This document shows positions 10,316 through 21,510 of a DNA stretch of 64,000 nt, one piece after another; the first letter of the stretch is position 1; each line of letters opens with the position of its first letter. Source of the stretch: Cristatella mucedo. Lineage: Eukaryota > Bryozoa > Phylactolaemata > Cristatellidae. The stretch lies in assembly GCA_009760855.2 (NCBI GenBank), contig WPIO01000051.1, positions 2,719,501-2,783,500 on the forward strand, given 5' to 3'. The position numbers and the translations under genes were made by a program. The notes beneath the pieces were generated by a model. It made no database searches and was not told where the DNA came from. It saw nothing but the letters and a program-made list of their open reading frames with translations.

Positions 10316-10795
10316 CCCGTCGCTCATTAGTCACTCATTAGTCCGTTTATGCTCTACTCTGGCTTTTGACCTCTCCGAGGTCAAATATCCGAGGTCAAAA
10401 TCTCGAATAGGTTCGCTCGCTTCCCGTACCACTCCCTCCTCTGACCCACAGGTCAGAGATAGTCTAGCTCCGTCCCTGACTAGCCTTAAATTCATTGAAG
10501 GCTGCGCCTCCGGTTGCTATCCCTAAAGCCGAGAACTCTTTAACAACACGGTGACGTACCCTTAGTTGATGAAATTTAAATCCCCACTGTTCCTCTCAGC
10601 ACATGCTTCGTCAGTTCGAATGTTCTTATGCGTGCTTATGCACGGCGTGCTGCAATTGAAAAATGTTATGTAACTACCATTAATCAATTGACGAGCTTCC
10701 TTTCGGGCCTACAACTTGAAGATAGCTAGCTTGAGCTGGGCATGAGCAGCGTAGAATTCCAGAGCGCAGCAGTTCTGCCGCCTAAAGGCTTATCT
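10316..10795. other. nothing recognised
   Basis: Intergenic-looking DNA with a short inverted pair (GACCTCTCCGAGGTC at 10369-10383) and no coding or repeat signal I recognise. Confidence 0.4.
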
Positions 10796-10840
10796 TAATA
10801 ATAATAATAATATATAAATATATATATATATATATATAAT
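10796..10840. repeat. (TAA)n(TA)n microsatellite
   Basis: TAA units followed by about eleven TA units, directly beside a SINE-B tail. This is consistent with expansion of a SINE/LINE tail. Confidence 0.9.
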
Positions 10841-10970
10841 TCATTTACATAGCGCCCCAAGAGAACTTAATCTCTATTCAGGTGCTTCACATATGCCTCG
10901 GGGCTCGAGCCCACGACCTCAGTCAGACCTTAGTCGGGGCGAGCACCTTAACCGCAAGACCAAATGCATT
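10841..10970 (-). mobile_element. SINE-B copy
   Basis: The complement order is tail (AGCGCCCCAAGAGAACTTAA), AGGTGCTTCACATATGCC, the T arm GGCTCGAGCCCACGACCTCA, then GAGCACCTTAACC as the A-box side. The - strand reading is GGTTAAGGTGCTCG...GTCGTGGGCTCGAGCCC, a Lys-like tRNA head, followed by the LINE-A-like tail. Confidence 0.8.
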
Positions 10971-10974
10971 TGAT

Positions 10975-11690
10975 ACAATACAGTGCCCTCAGAGAACTCA
11001 ATCTCTTTCTAAGCGCGTTACATTTGCTGCAAAGGGAAACGCGATTGAATGGTGAGTAATATCATGCTTGATAAACAACATGAATAACATGGTTAGAGGT
11101 GACATGCACAGGATCAGCATGCAAATGTGGTTAGTGGCAGCATGCACAGTGTCAGCACGCATAAGCACATCAAGGACGAGTGGCAGCGACCCACTAAATG
11201 CTGTCCTAAATAGGTATATGCTTAAGTTCTTTTTAAATGTGGTCAAGTCAGGGGATGTTGTGACGAAAGTCGGGAGGGAGTTCCAGGCTTTGGGAGCATA
11301 CGAACTAAATGCACGGTCTCCAAAGGATTTCAGGTTTGTACGAGGTATTGGTAAACCGTTGGATTCCGAAAAGCGGGTAGTACGATGCTTGGCCTGGTGG
11401 AGGAGTAGATCTGAGAGATAGGCTGGAGCCAAAGAATGAAGTGACCTAAAAGTGAGCAACAAAACCTTGAAGTCGATGAGTTGCTTGACTGGGAGCCAGT
11501 GCAGGTCGGTGAGAAGTGGTGTTATGTGGCAACTGCGATGCTCACGACAGACAAGCCTAGCTAAAGAGTTTTGCACCAGCTGTAATTGCCTTATTGCACA
11601 TGCCCGTAGGCCAGTAAGCAGTGAGTTGCAGAAGTCGAGACAGGATGTCACGAATGCATGGACCAACTTAGACGTATCTTTTACTGCCTT
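10975..11690 (-). mobile_element. LINE-A 3' fragment, about 715 bp
   Basis: From the tail at about 10983 (CCCTCAGAGAACTCAATCTC) the - strand reads the 3' UTR and then a long C-terminal RT frame: DTSKLVHAFVTSCLDFCNSL, LQLVQNSLARLVCREHRS, HWLPVKQLIDFK, FGDRAFSSYAPKAWNSLP. The frame is open for about 230 codons. It is 5' truncated at about 11690, as usual for LINE insertions. Confidence 0.88.
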
Positions 11691-13549
11691 CAAGAGGTTA
11701 TTTTGAACTCTTTATCTCTAGGGCTCAACTGCTCCGACAGATTCAGTTGCATTGTCAAGCAGGCAGGCATGTGCAGCAGACATTCAACTCCGATAGCTGA
11801 TAGACGTCTTCCGGGTTTCAGTGCTTCGCTTGAACGGCTGCGATTGAGGCTGGCCCACGGGCGAACCTGTCTATTAAGGCCATATGCAAGGCCATGTGAA
11901 AAAGCATGGCAAAAACAGATACGAGGAAAAACAATCTACAAGAACCCCCAAAACGGCAGGCACGTACGTACGTGCTGTGTGGACAAAAAGTAGTAAAGCC
12001 ATGATGATGCGTACCTCCTTTTATTCAGCACGTCAGCACGTTGGCGGTCGTGGTCGCAATACAAGACCTTTTTTGCTCATCCCAGCGCTGTGCCATCTTA
12101 AAAGAGTTTCGCCGAAGGTCATGACCTGCAAGCCAGCTCTGCTGACCTTGCACTTCGCAATCGTGGAGCGCTCCAGAACGCAGGTACACGAATGTAGTCT
12201 GCACTTAGGTAAGGGTGCACAGGGCGACCGACGCCCAGGGTCGTGTGCTACAAGTTCTGCCGCACGAGGCCGGGACCACTTTAGACTTCGTATGCTTGGC
12301 TGCTTCTGCTTAGGTAGTGAGCTGACCTCTTCCTGGTCGATCCGTGGGTACGCCTGTGCATGTGCTCATGCAGACTATGCCCATTGGAACTACTAGCGAA
12401 GTTCCTTTTATACCTTGTACACTGCGATAAACGCTGACTGCATGGCTGCATTCTGTGCTGCGGTCCTTTTTCGTGTTCCGCCGAATCAGTCGAATCTTTC
12501 GATGTCAGCTGGCTGGTCGATCGGCTGGCAGATATCTAACTTTCATCAGGAGGCGCTGGACGCTAGTAATAAACCAATGAAGACGAGTTCGGCACCGCTT
12601 TCAGAATAGGAAGCCATGATTACGGTTATCCTGGAAGTGCTTCATAAAGAATAGTTAACCTGGCACTGCTTCTTCAGCGTACTTAACGGCCCAAATTTCC
12701 CAGCAATTCTTGGTCAATATGTCCTGCATGTGGTTCCAGTAACGAAGGAGCGCCTGGTTTCGACGGAGGGGTCTCATTCCGACATTTCATCCGATGTCCA
12801 TGATTGGAATACACTTGTAGTCAGCATGTGCGATTACATAAGGAATGCAATACGAGAGCGCTAAAAAATAGGAGCCACACGTGGGTACGTCTGCCTATGT
12901 ACTTTAGGACTGGCTGGGTCAATCTGCTCACCTTCGGATTCTACTCCGAACATCATTTCTGTCACCCACATACACAGCTGAGCATTCGCAGTGTGAATGT
13001 AGGATTTCTGCATATTGCGTTGCACACTGTGTCGACTATTTTTTCTTTGTTCTAAAAAGCATTCGTTTAGGCTGCGAAATTCACATGGTACATGGCAATG
13101 TACATGGTCATTACAAAAGCAGTGGCAGCCTGGGATAGGGAGCAGGGGTGAGGAATCGCACGCACCACCTGCCGATATCTATGCACCCACCGGTAGCTCA
13201 GCTGTCTGCCATCTGCTGCAGCCGCGCCACCGAGCGGTTGCAGTTCAGCGCTTCCGCCGAAGCACTCCAGATTATGTGAGATTCGGCGAGAAGCTGCTTC
13301 GCTCTGAACTGCCGCGTTCGATGGTGGCAATTTGTGCCGGTCTCACGATTCGATGAGGAACGGAGGCCTTGCCAGTTGCATAAATCAGGGCTTAGCTGCT
13401 TGCCTGCACTCTGTCAGAGTCCGGGCAGCGTTCCCTTTCTGCGGAGCGTTAATCACCCGCGACAAGTCGGAAAACGCAATTGCTCGTACGTGAGTAACCC
13501 CCCAGCTGACTCTACAAAGCATATTTTCCAGGATCGAACTTACTGCGAG
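11691..13549. other. nothing recognised
   Basis: About 1.9 kb with only short frames and no repeat I can match. A tRNA-like CCGGTAGCTCAGCTG string occurs near 13190 but lacks a matching T arm. Confidence 0.4.
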
Positions 13550-13659
13550 CTTATCGGGCTTGGCTGTTCCTTGGATTCTATGGGATTTTAGATCTAAGTC
13601 CTGGCTTATCGGGCTCGGCTGTTCATTGGATTCTATAGGATTTGAGATCAAAGTCGCTG
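13550..13659. repeat. 55-bp tandem duplication
   Basis: Two copies, 13550-13604 and 13605-13659, begin CTTATCGGGCT.GGCTGTTC and contain TTGGATTCTAT.GGATTT. They differ at several positions. The second copy runs straight into a SINE-B head. Confidence 0.75.
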
Positions 13660-13800
13660 ATTTGGCCCAGTGGTTAAGGTGCCCGCCCGATCCAGGTCAA
13701 GGTGAATGTATTTGATAGCCGAGGTCGTGGGTTCCAGCTCCGTGGCGTATGTGGAGAATTAATAGAGATTAAGTTCTCCCAGGGCGCTAGGAAGATGAAT
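13660..13800 (+). mobile_element. SINE-B copy
   Basis: The A-box-like TTGGCCCAGTGGTTAAGGTG is followed by GAGGTCGTGGGTTCCAGCTC (B box), then TAGAGATTAAGTTCTCCCAG with the GGGCGCT tail shared with LINE-A. The polymerase III promoter parts are largely intact. Confidence 0.82.
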
Positions 13801-14135
13801 TTTTTTCCTGTGGCTTCATCGCGGGGATGACTTGCAGTTAAATATGGCTGAACAAGTAAGTAGCGGTAAGAGCAAGAAGAACACGTCGGCCGCCGCGGGA
13901 ATTTGACGAACGACCCACGATAGTCAGGGCCACTGTAGTGGTGGCCACTCACCAATCTCGACAGACGTCGGCATTGCCTTAGAGCAGAGTTCAAGCACTG
14001 CCTCAAGGGTCACTCGACGTTAGTTCTTTCGACATTTCGCAGATCGAGTTCGCACACGTGGCAGGTAGGTGCCGTTCGACGGTACTGTTTATTACTTTTG
14101 AACAAAAACTTGTAGTGGGGAGTGGAGAGGAAAAA

Positions 14136-14755
14136 AGGGGAGGGTTGGAGGGAGGGAGGTAGGGAGGTAGTGAGGTAGGGAGGTAGTGAGGAAATGAGGT
14201 AGTGAGGGAGGGAGGTAGTGAGGTAGTGAGGGAGGAAGGCAGGAGGTGGTGAGGGAGGGAGGTAGTGAGGTAGTGAGGGAGGGAGGTAGTGAGGTAGGGA
14301 GGTAGTGAGGAAATGAGGTAGTGAGGGAGGGAGGTAGTGAGGTAGTGAGGGAGGAAGGCAGGAGGTGGTGAGGGAGGGAGGGAGGGAGGGAGGAAGGTAG
14401 TGAGGTAATAATAATAATAATAATGTACTTGATAAAGCGCCCTCAGAGAACTTAATCTCTTTCTAGGCGCTTTACATTTGCTGCAATAATAATAATGCAC
14501 TTGAAGTGAGGTAGTGAGGAAATGAGGTAGTGAGGGAGGGAGGTAGTGAGGGAGGGAGGTAGTGAGGTAGGGAGGGAGGGAGGTAGTGAGGTAGTGAGGA
14601 AATGAGGTAATGAGGGAGGGAGGTAGTGAGGTAGTAAGGAAGGGAGGTAGTGAGGTAGGGATGTAATGAGGGAGGGAGGTAGTGAGGTAGTGATGGAGGG
14701 AGGGAGGGAGGTAGTGAGGCAGCAGGGCCCCTGGGTAGGGAGGGAGGAAAGGAGC
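14136..14755. repeat. polypurine GGGAGGTAGTGA minisatellite with higher-order repeat
   Basis: The + strand is almost pure purine plus T in GGTAGTGA and GGGAGGGA words. A higher-order unit of 119 bp repeats: the block starting at 14162 recurs at 14281, including the distinctive GGAGGAAGGCAGGAGGTGGT segment. The array is split by a LINE-A tail at 14406-14505. Its - strand translates to Ser/Leu/Pro/Tyr repeats with no coding meaning. Confidence 0.9.
14406..14505 (-). mobile_element. LINE-A tail insertion(s) inside minisatellite
   Basis: (AATAAT)n, then TGTACTTGATAAAGCGCCCT and the 3' hairpin to TTTGCTGC, immediately followed by a second (AAT)nATGCACTTGA. This looks like an extremely 5'-truncated LINE-A insertion (about 70 bp) beside the remains of a second tail. 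The polypurine array continues on both sides. Confidence 0.8.
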
Positions 14756-16080
14756 ACAAGAAACCACATCCACTGATCTCATATCGGGTGCTGTCGACTC
14801 CTTATTCCAGACAGCTGACCAACTCGGTGCACTGCATCTACAGCAGACTTCGGTCTAGAATTGTGATAGCCACTATCGAACGATCTAGAGCAGCAGGTGA
14901 TTTCGCTGAGGGGCGAGACCAATTGCTGGCATGCAGGCCCCTTGTCTGGCTTGGGCAGCTCAGAGGAGAATGTAACGAGAGTCCATCGGCTACGATTATG
15001 GCAGTTTCGTGTGTGTGCATCCGAACCTGTCTGTAATGAGCTGAGCCAGAATTGTGGCCAGGAGCTTGGTAAGGGATTAAACCTTGACCTTGGCAGAGGC
15101 TACCAATCGTAATCAGATTTCCCGGAGAGCATATCACGGATGATGGCTAGGGCACTAAGCCGACGCCAACCTGAACAGTATTCACCTCAAGCAGAAGAGC
15201 ACTCAGCTTTGTGGCATCTGTAAGTATCCTCGAATAAGATCACTAAGCACATCCTTGTGCCTAGCAATGCTCCCGCTCATGCTCTCCTTCGCAGCTTCTT
15301 CCAGGCCCAAACAACGACCACGCAAACCACACCGAACGACAGTAATTGAACTTATCTTGACCCGATGGACGATCACACTATGGGTGACAGCATAGAGAAA
15401 GACTGGTGTGAGGGTTGGGGCAGAGGTGGGGCACTCAAGGCCCAGAGAATAAGGAGGCGACTACTGTTGTTGCTCCTGCTGCTGCTGCTGCATCGTTGCA
15501 GCCGATGCCGGCGGCTGCAGAGATCAGAGGCGGCCAGTCGGAGTCAGGCCACCCGGGCTTCAGGAAAAACAACAATGAGGCAAAGCAAACAAGCAGCCAC
15601 CATTCAAGCAACGCAGCAACCAGGGTCAGTGCCGGTGACTAATGTCGCTTGCCACTAGGCGCACCCGGGCTTGCGACATGCCGACAGCAGATGCCTGCAT
15701 CTATAAACGCACCGACGTGAGAGCACGATGGCACACGTGTGACCACCTGGCCTCTGGCGGCCGACTGACGCTGAGCCAACAGCTGTCGTGGGCAATGAGG
15801 TCTTTCTTTGCTTTGCAAGGTGCATTGCATTAGTGCCGATAGCAGCTGGAGGTGGCTGGTTAGTGTGCGCAGAACCAAGCATGCGTGCATGCTCTGATAT
15901 ATGCACGTGCGTACATGCATATGTGCGCGCTCTTGCTTGTGTGTGTGTGTGTGTGTGTGAGCCTGTGTGTGCACACATATGTGCGCGTCTGTGCAAGCAT
16001 GCATGCATGAATACTAACTGCCTTGCAGATGGTGAATCGGGTGTGGAAGGGTGGCTGCCTAAGGAATAATGATGAGAACA
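14756..16080. other. no gene seen; GT microsatellite at 15938-15959
   Basis: Unrecognised sequence with a CTG-rich patch near 15485-15500 and a GT tract at 15938-15959 flanked by alternating purine-pyrimidine words. No coding exon is supported. Confidence 0.45.
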
Positions 16081-16082
16081 AT

Positions 16083-16160
16083 AACAATAATAAAACATGT
16101 GTACAGCACCTTATAAGAAGTAAATCGCTTTCTAGGCACTTTACATGTGCTGGTAAGGTA
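16083..16160 (-). mobile_element. LINE-A tail fragment
   Basis: (AATAAT)n, then GTACAGCACCTTATAAGAAG and CTTTCTAGGCACTTTACATG. This is the LINE-A 3' hairpin region in - orientation, diverged. Confidence 0.6.
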
Positions 16161-16204
16161 GCACACACATTGATTAGTGACAGCGCATACTATTTTTGTA
16201 TATT

Positions 16205-16375
16205 ATATGCATAAATAAATACAATTCATTTGTATAGCACCCTACGAGAACCTAATCTCTATTCAGACACTTCACATGTGCCACATAACTCAAGCCCACG
16301 ACCCCGGTCATCAAATACATTCACACTGACCTTGACCTTGACCAGCCGAGCACCTTAACAACTAGCCCAAACCAA
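16205..16375 (-). mobile_element. SINE-B copy
   Basis: AATAAATACAATTCATTTG, then TATAGCACCCTACGAGAACC and ACTCAAGCCCACGACCCCGG (T arm), ending at GAGCACCTTAACAACTAGCC. It contains a short GACCTTGACC repeat between the tRNA arms. Confidence 0.78.
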
Positions 16376-16799
16376 GATTCCATGGAAGCATAGATGTAGG
16401 AAAGAGAGGAACAGTGGGCCCTTCCCCGCGGACGGGCCAAAGGGAGCTTGTTGGGTGGAGAAGCTGTCAAAATGCCCTTCAGCCTTCCCACGATTGACTA
16501 CAGAGGAAAGGTCAAGGTCGGACACCATTCGGTTTATTCTTGGCTGTGCCTATGCCCTGAAGTAGCATTGGAAAAAGGACCAGTAAATGAGCCATTTTCT
16601 CTGCGTGTCACGAGGTGAGCAGAGCAGTAACGAGTCACTGGAGGCAGCTCAAGCTTTCTGTCGAAGCGTGGCAGCGTTGCAGCAGAGGCAGCAGCCGACC
16701 GACGCACGTGTTATACTTTGGGTTGGAGCTATGTGAATTTGCTGCCGACAGCATGTATTCAGCATAAGTTCCTAGAGGACGAGGATGGCAATGAAGTAT

Positions 16800-17150
16800 T
16801 TCAGATAGGTAGGCAGGACCAAAAGAGTGCAGGGACCTAAAAGTGGGTGTCCAGGACCGTTAATTCAGTACATACTGCTTAATAGAAAACCAGTGACTGA
16901 TTGGTAGGATGTGGTGGCACTAATGTGGCAGTTCACGACAGGCAAACCTATCTGTTAGTGTCTTACTGCACATGCCGAAATGCCTTGGGTTACCTGCAAG
17001 TAGTGAATTACAGAAGTCGAGATGTAATTTCACGAACGTATGGACCAGCTTTGCTGCAGTATCCATTGAGAAGCCAGGGGGAATTTTCGAAATGTTGCTT
17101 AGGTGAAAGTAGACATCACAGTGAACATGTTGTGGTCATCTAGTAAATGC
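16800..17150 (-). mobile_element. LINE-A coding fragment, decayed
   Basis: The + strand shows AGGGACCTAAAAGTG, GTGGCAGTTCACGACAGGC, TACAGAAGTCGAGATG, GTATGGACCAGCTTTG and TAGGTGAAAGTAGAC in the order found in better LINE-A copies. Substitutions and indels are frequent, so this is an old copy. Confidence 0.65.
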
Positions 17151-17361
17151 TTACAATGAAAGCTTACTTCGTGCCTAGTGATCAACTCAGCAAGCAGGGG
17201 AATATGAATTGGGAAAAGAAATGGCCGGGAATAGATCCAAGGGTACCCGACACTTGGACAACTCATCAAGAACCAGGCCGGTCATCGGCAGACTTCGGAC
17301 TGGCATGCTTTGGCAGTGCCAGCACTGCCAAGCGATGCTGCTCCCATGATGCTTGGCTGTG

Positions 17362-17401
17362 CAGCTGCGCAGCTTGGCTGCGCAGCCAAGCTGTGCAGCT
17401 G
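17362..17401. repeat. 40-bp near-perfect palindrome
   Basis: The central 24 bp (17370-17393) is a perfect palindrome, and the arms extend to 40 bp with one mismatched pair (17369/17394). It could extrude as a cruciform or fold as an RNA hairpin. Confidence 0.85.
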
Positions 17402-18015
17402 CTGAGCTGCAGATGCAGACGTAACAGGGGCCCTGGGTGCACTTCGAGCGACAGAACTCGTGCTGTGGATGGATGGCAGTGGGAGAGCTTGGCTCACGTG
17501 CTGCTGCTGCTGCCGCCTCCCTCCCTCCCTCCCTCTCTTCCTACCCCTCACGACCTCAAGTGTGTGTCAAAGCCGTTGGCTAGCCGGCATGCGGTAGCTA
17601 TCGATGCATCAAAATCCTCCCGAAGATTCAGCTCCTGTTGTCGAGCTAAGTCCAATGAGTCAGGTGGTGTTTGCCCACAGGCGGAAGCTCAAACCTGCTG
17701 CCTGCCTGCCTCCCACCACTAGCCAAGGGCTCGGGCACCTATCGCTAAGCTGCACCTGGCAGCTGTGCAGCTGGCCTGCTGGCTTTTCTTGTTGACTCTT
17801 TTGAGTCATAGCAGCATGCCTCCTAGCAGCCACAGGATTTTGACAGCTCAAGGTTGAAGAGCAGGCTTTCGTCATAGGGACAGCCATAAGCAGCAGTAGC
17901 AGCAGCAATTGCAAGGGTCCTTCACAGACCTAAAGCTGAGAAGTAAACTCCGTCGAATTCCGGTCAGTGGCAGCTCTTCGTGAGCTACCTTGCACCTCAC
18001 ACGCACGCGCGTGCA

Positions 18016-18053
<38 letters not shown>

Positions 18054-20395
18054 CACACACACATGCACTGCTACCTCCGGCTCAATGCTGTGACTCGCGA
18101 GACAGCAACTCAAACGTCTCCATTCCCTCAGCGCTAGTCATTAGTGACTGTGCATGGTTCCTAAGCTTATCGATTGTTGACGACACCAGGTGGTGGTGGT
18201 GGTGGTTGGGGGAAGCAAGCTGCTTGCACACACGAACCCGGCTGACCGGCAGATTCGGCAGGCTTCGGTAACTGCCGGAACCGACGGCTAGCAGACGAGC
18301 AGCGTCCGTTGGCGCATGGCAGCACTTGGCCGCCGACAGTACAGAGCCGCATGGACGGCCATCGTGCCACAGCCACACACACATCCTCCTCGTCGGCATC
18401 CATTCGCACGGCGCAGACGAACGCTCGAGGCTTGCGGCGACAGCTTGCCGACAACGCGCCGCGTGGACACCTACGTGCACGTTACTACCCCTCCTATCCG
18501 GTTCAGCTTGCCGTGCTGTCGCGCCAGCGGTAAACCGGAGCCCTTAGTTGCAGCATCGTATTTACTCGTAGATCCGGCCACCGAGGCTGCAGCTGCCGGC
18601 TTTCACCTGCCTGCTTGTCACTGCTCCTTTCTCCTCACCTCTGCTTGCGTGCCACTCTGCCTGCATGCCACTCTCCTGCGTAGCCTGGGTTTCCACACTA
18701 ATTTGCATAGCCTCTCGACGGTAGCCGGTGGCTAGGCTACAGATTGTACTCATCAATCCGAATCCTCCACAAGTCACTAGCTCTCCTCATTTTGCATGCT
18801 GCAGCTGCTGCTTCGGGGCTGCCTGCCGAGGCCGGTAGAGCCAGTAGCAGGCTCCCGGTTGGCTGGCTGGAGTGATTGTGAGCAGGATTTTGCTGCCGAC
18901 CAGAATTGTAAGCCAGCCGCGGCTGCAAAAAAACTTGCTGACTATCGTTCGAGTATTTACGAGCCCGTGTTAAAGCTGTAAGCACTAGGATTCTCGTCAG
19001 CAGAGAAACTCTTGGAAATCTCGAAAACACTCGAAATCAGGCGACCTCGGTTGCAGATATGCACCAAATCAGGTCTGAGCAGGTCGGCACACTGGGTTAC
19101 TAAAGCAACGGCTAGGGCTACTTTTAATTAATCGAGAAGGTCGTGGCTTTTGGTGAAGGCTGAACGTGATGCCAAGGCTGCCAAGGTGATGGCAAGGCAG
19201 GCATATCTCGTTGTAAGCTTATGCTCTAAGCTCTCCCTATTGGGGGAGCCAGCCAGCAGGGGAGATTGCCCCCCCCCCTTTCGCCCGGGCAGAAGGAAGT
19301 ATCATGGGGCGAATTTCCCCTGGGGCCCGAGGAGCAGGAGCAGTGCCAAGACGCGAAAGGAACGAGTCGGGGAGGTTTACCAATTTTTTCACATTCTGTT
19401 TTTATGCTGTACGTATGCCAATAAGTCTGAAGGAGCCCAGAGCCTCCCATGCCCATCATCGCAGCATGAAAATCCTGGCTGCTCCACTCCCCTGGATGCA
19501 TCCCCTGACCTGCTATAGCCTGCATTAGCAGAACTAGGGAACCGTGGAGGAGTTCGATCAGAGGCTCTCTCTCGAGTTTGCTCGATGTTAATAGCTGCCG
19601 TAGTGAATTCTGCAAAGGCGACAGTAAAACTTCGTCGGCAGGGAACGCCCTTGGCAGGCACTTCCTCTGGGCATGTCGACTTTTTTGCAAAATGTAAAAG
19701 GATATTTTGATAGTGTGCTATTGCTATTAAGCGTCGGTCTTCGTAAGCATATCTACATACGCATGCTTGCTGCCACTACCACGAGCCGATAGCCTAATCT
19801 GTGGCATTATCCACAGTATTGGTCACACTGCCACGAGTTCTAGTACAACATTGCTTTGAACACAGATCTGAAAACTGATCTGTCTGATGTGGCTTAGAAA
19901 ACTCAGTGCAGAGCCGTTCTGCATTCGTAGCTACATACTGTGCATCTACATATATGCATGCATACACTCACACACACACACACACGCGCACACACACACA
20001 CACACACATGCACACACACGCGCACATATATAAATAAATACATATATAGACAGACAACCATATATACACACATATGCAACGGTACAGAAATTACTGTATA
20101 CTGAATATACACGCGGGCATATCAAGTCTCGTGTATGATGACAGCATATTTGCATAATCTTACAAGAAGACCGTTGCCTTTGATTCGATGTATAGGTGGA
20201 CTATTCAGGCTCTTAGCATGATCTCTAGCAACATCGTTTGACATTTTAATAAAGCTTAGCATCTCCGGATTAACATATAATGACCTAAAGGCTTGCCCTT
20301 ATCGGCTCGATTGCCGAGTACCTAGTCTTTGCATCTTTGCATCATGGGCCATGCTTGAATCAGTTTAAAACCTCAAACAGACATGCAAGTGTCAC
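17402..20395. other. no gene seen; CA tracts at 18020-18063 and 19969-20030
   Basis: This stretch holds a CA microsatellite (18020-18063), a GGT run near 18190-18207 and another CA/CG-interrupted tract at 19969-20030. One - strand frame near 19590-19650 reads KFYCRLCRIHYGS, like half of a C2H2 finger, but a stop follows at once. Nothing else is recognised. Confidence 0.45.
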
Positions 20396-20489
20396 CATAG
20401 TAATAATAATAAAATAGAAACAAAGAAACGTATGTAAAGTACCCTAAGCAGCTGTCTAGGCACTTTAAATGTGCTACAAAGTCAATCTA

Positions 20490-20660
20490 CTGACTAAATA
20501 AATATAATTCATTTGTATAACACCCTGAGAGAACTGAATCTCCATCCAGGCGCTTCACATATGCCGCAGGGCTCGAACCCACGACCCCGGTCGTCAGAGA
20601 GGATCACCTTGACATTGATCCTCAACGGTGAACACTTTAATCCCTTGGCCAAACAAAGGC
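20490..20660 (-). mobile_element. SINE-B copy nested in LINE-A
   Basis: TATAATTCATTTGTATAAC, then CACCCTGAGAGAACTGAATC, AGGCGCTTCACATATGCC, GGGCTCGAACCCACGACCCC, and ends near CCCTTGGCCAAAC. The B box complement (GGGTTCGAGCC) is intact. Confidence 0.82.
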
Positions 20661-20837
20661 GGAAGTGACAGCAAGCACACTTTCAGTTTCAGCATTTGGA
20701 CATAAAGGACAATGCAGACAGGTGGAGTGAAGCTGTGAGTAATTAATGGGTTATAGGTCCTTTTTTTAAGACCGTCTAGTAGGGTCATGATGTCAGTCGG
20801 TGGTAGTTCCGGGCTCTGAGAGCATACGAACTGAAGG

Positions 20838-21150
20838 TAATGTAATGTAGTGTATCTCCGTCTGTACCTCCACAAATTCATAAAGACTATGTGGGTGTTA
20901 TACAGGAGAGTTTTGTATAGCACACTCACAGCCTAAGCGCCATTCGGTATGCATTCGGTAGCCAACAGACTTCGTCTCACGTAACAAAGAGAAAGTGGGA
21001 AGCATAGCAGAATCAGGAGAGCAGTTGAGGTTGTGAGTAGCATGGAAGTAGCAGCTCAGGACCGCTGAAAAGGATGAGCCATAGGCGGGAGCAGGAGAGC
21101 AGTTGTCGTTGTGTAAGAATTGTGAAAGCGAGTTCCACAGTCTAAGTGTG
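20838..21150 (-). mobile_element. LINE-B 3' fragment nested in LINE-A
   Basis: The + strand shows GTAATGTAATGTAGTGTATC, then CTCCACAAATTCATAAAGAC, GGTATGCATTCGGTAGCCAA, CAGACTTCGTCTCACG and AGTAGCATGGAAGTAGCAGC. The same order occurs at 28855 and 38565 and, inverted, at 36120 and 62493. Confidence 0.75.
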
Positions 21151-21339
21151 GTCTCAAAACAGTTTCCGGTTTGTTAGAGGCACAGCTGATCGATCAGGGT
21201 CAAAGCATAAGGAGAGATCAAGGGTCAAGCAAGAGAATTAAGGGGACCTAGTAGTGAGAGACAAGACCTTGAAGTCGATAACCTGCTTGCATGGTTTCGG
21301 AGCCAGTGCAGGCAGACAAAAAGTAGTGCAAGATGAGTA

Positions 21340-21510
21340 AAATAAATAAATACAAATATGAATTATTTATATAGGCTCCTCAGAGAACCTAATATATATT
21401 CAGGCACTTCGCATGTGATACGGGGCTCGAGCCCACGAACTCGGCCATTCAATCAATTTACTTTAAAGTTCGTTGGGGGAGGGGGGCACCTTAACCACTG
21501 GGCCAAACTG
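21340..21510 (-). mobile_element. SINE-B copy
   Basis: AAATAAATACAAATATGAA, then TATATAGGCTCCTCAGAGAAC, CAGGCACTTCGCATGTG, GGGCTCGAGCCCACGAACTC and CACCTTAACCACTGGGCCAA. The A-box complement CCACTGGGCCAA is well kept. Confidence 0.8.

Larger units (their letters stand above)
20400..21330 (-). mobile_element. LINE-A copy, old, with nested insertions
   Basis: The tail and 3' hairpin remnant lie at 20400-20480. 3' coding remnants follow at about 20755-20837 (GTAGTTCCGGGCTCTGAGAG, CATACGAACTGAAGG) and at 21190-21330 (AATTAAGGGGACCTAGTAG, GACCTTGAAGTCGATAACCT). Two other elements, SINE-B (20490-20660) and LINE-B (20838-21150), interrupt it, so it is older than both. Confidence 0.65.

Noticed and set aside
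14003-14782. 259-codon Pro/Ser/Leu/Tyr repeat frame on the - strand
   Set aside because: It is the translation of the polypurine minisatellite and runs through a LINE tail. No start context, domain or splice support.
19590-19650. Half of a C2H2-like zinc finger on the - strand (KFYCRLCRIHYGS)
   Set aside because: A stop follows directly, the histidine half is not in frame at normal spacing, and two other frames across the same DNA are equally open.
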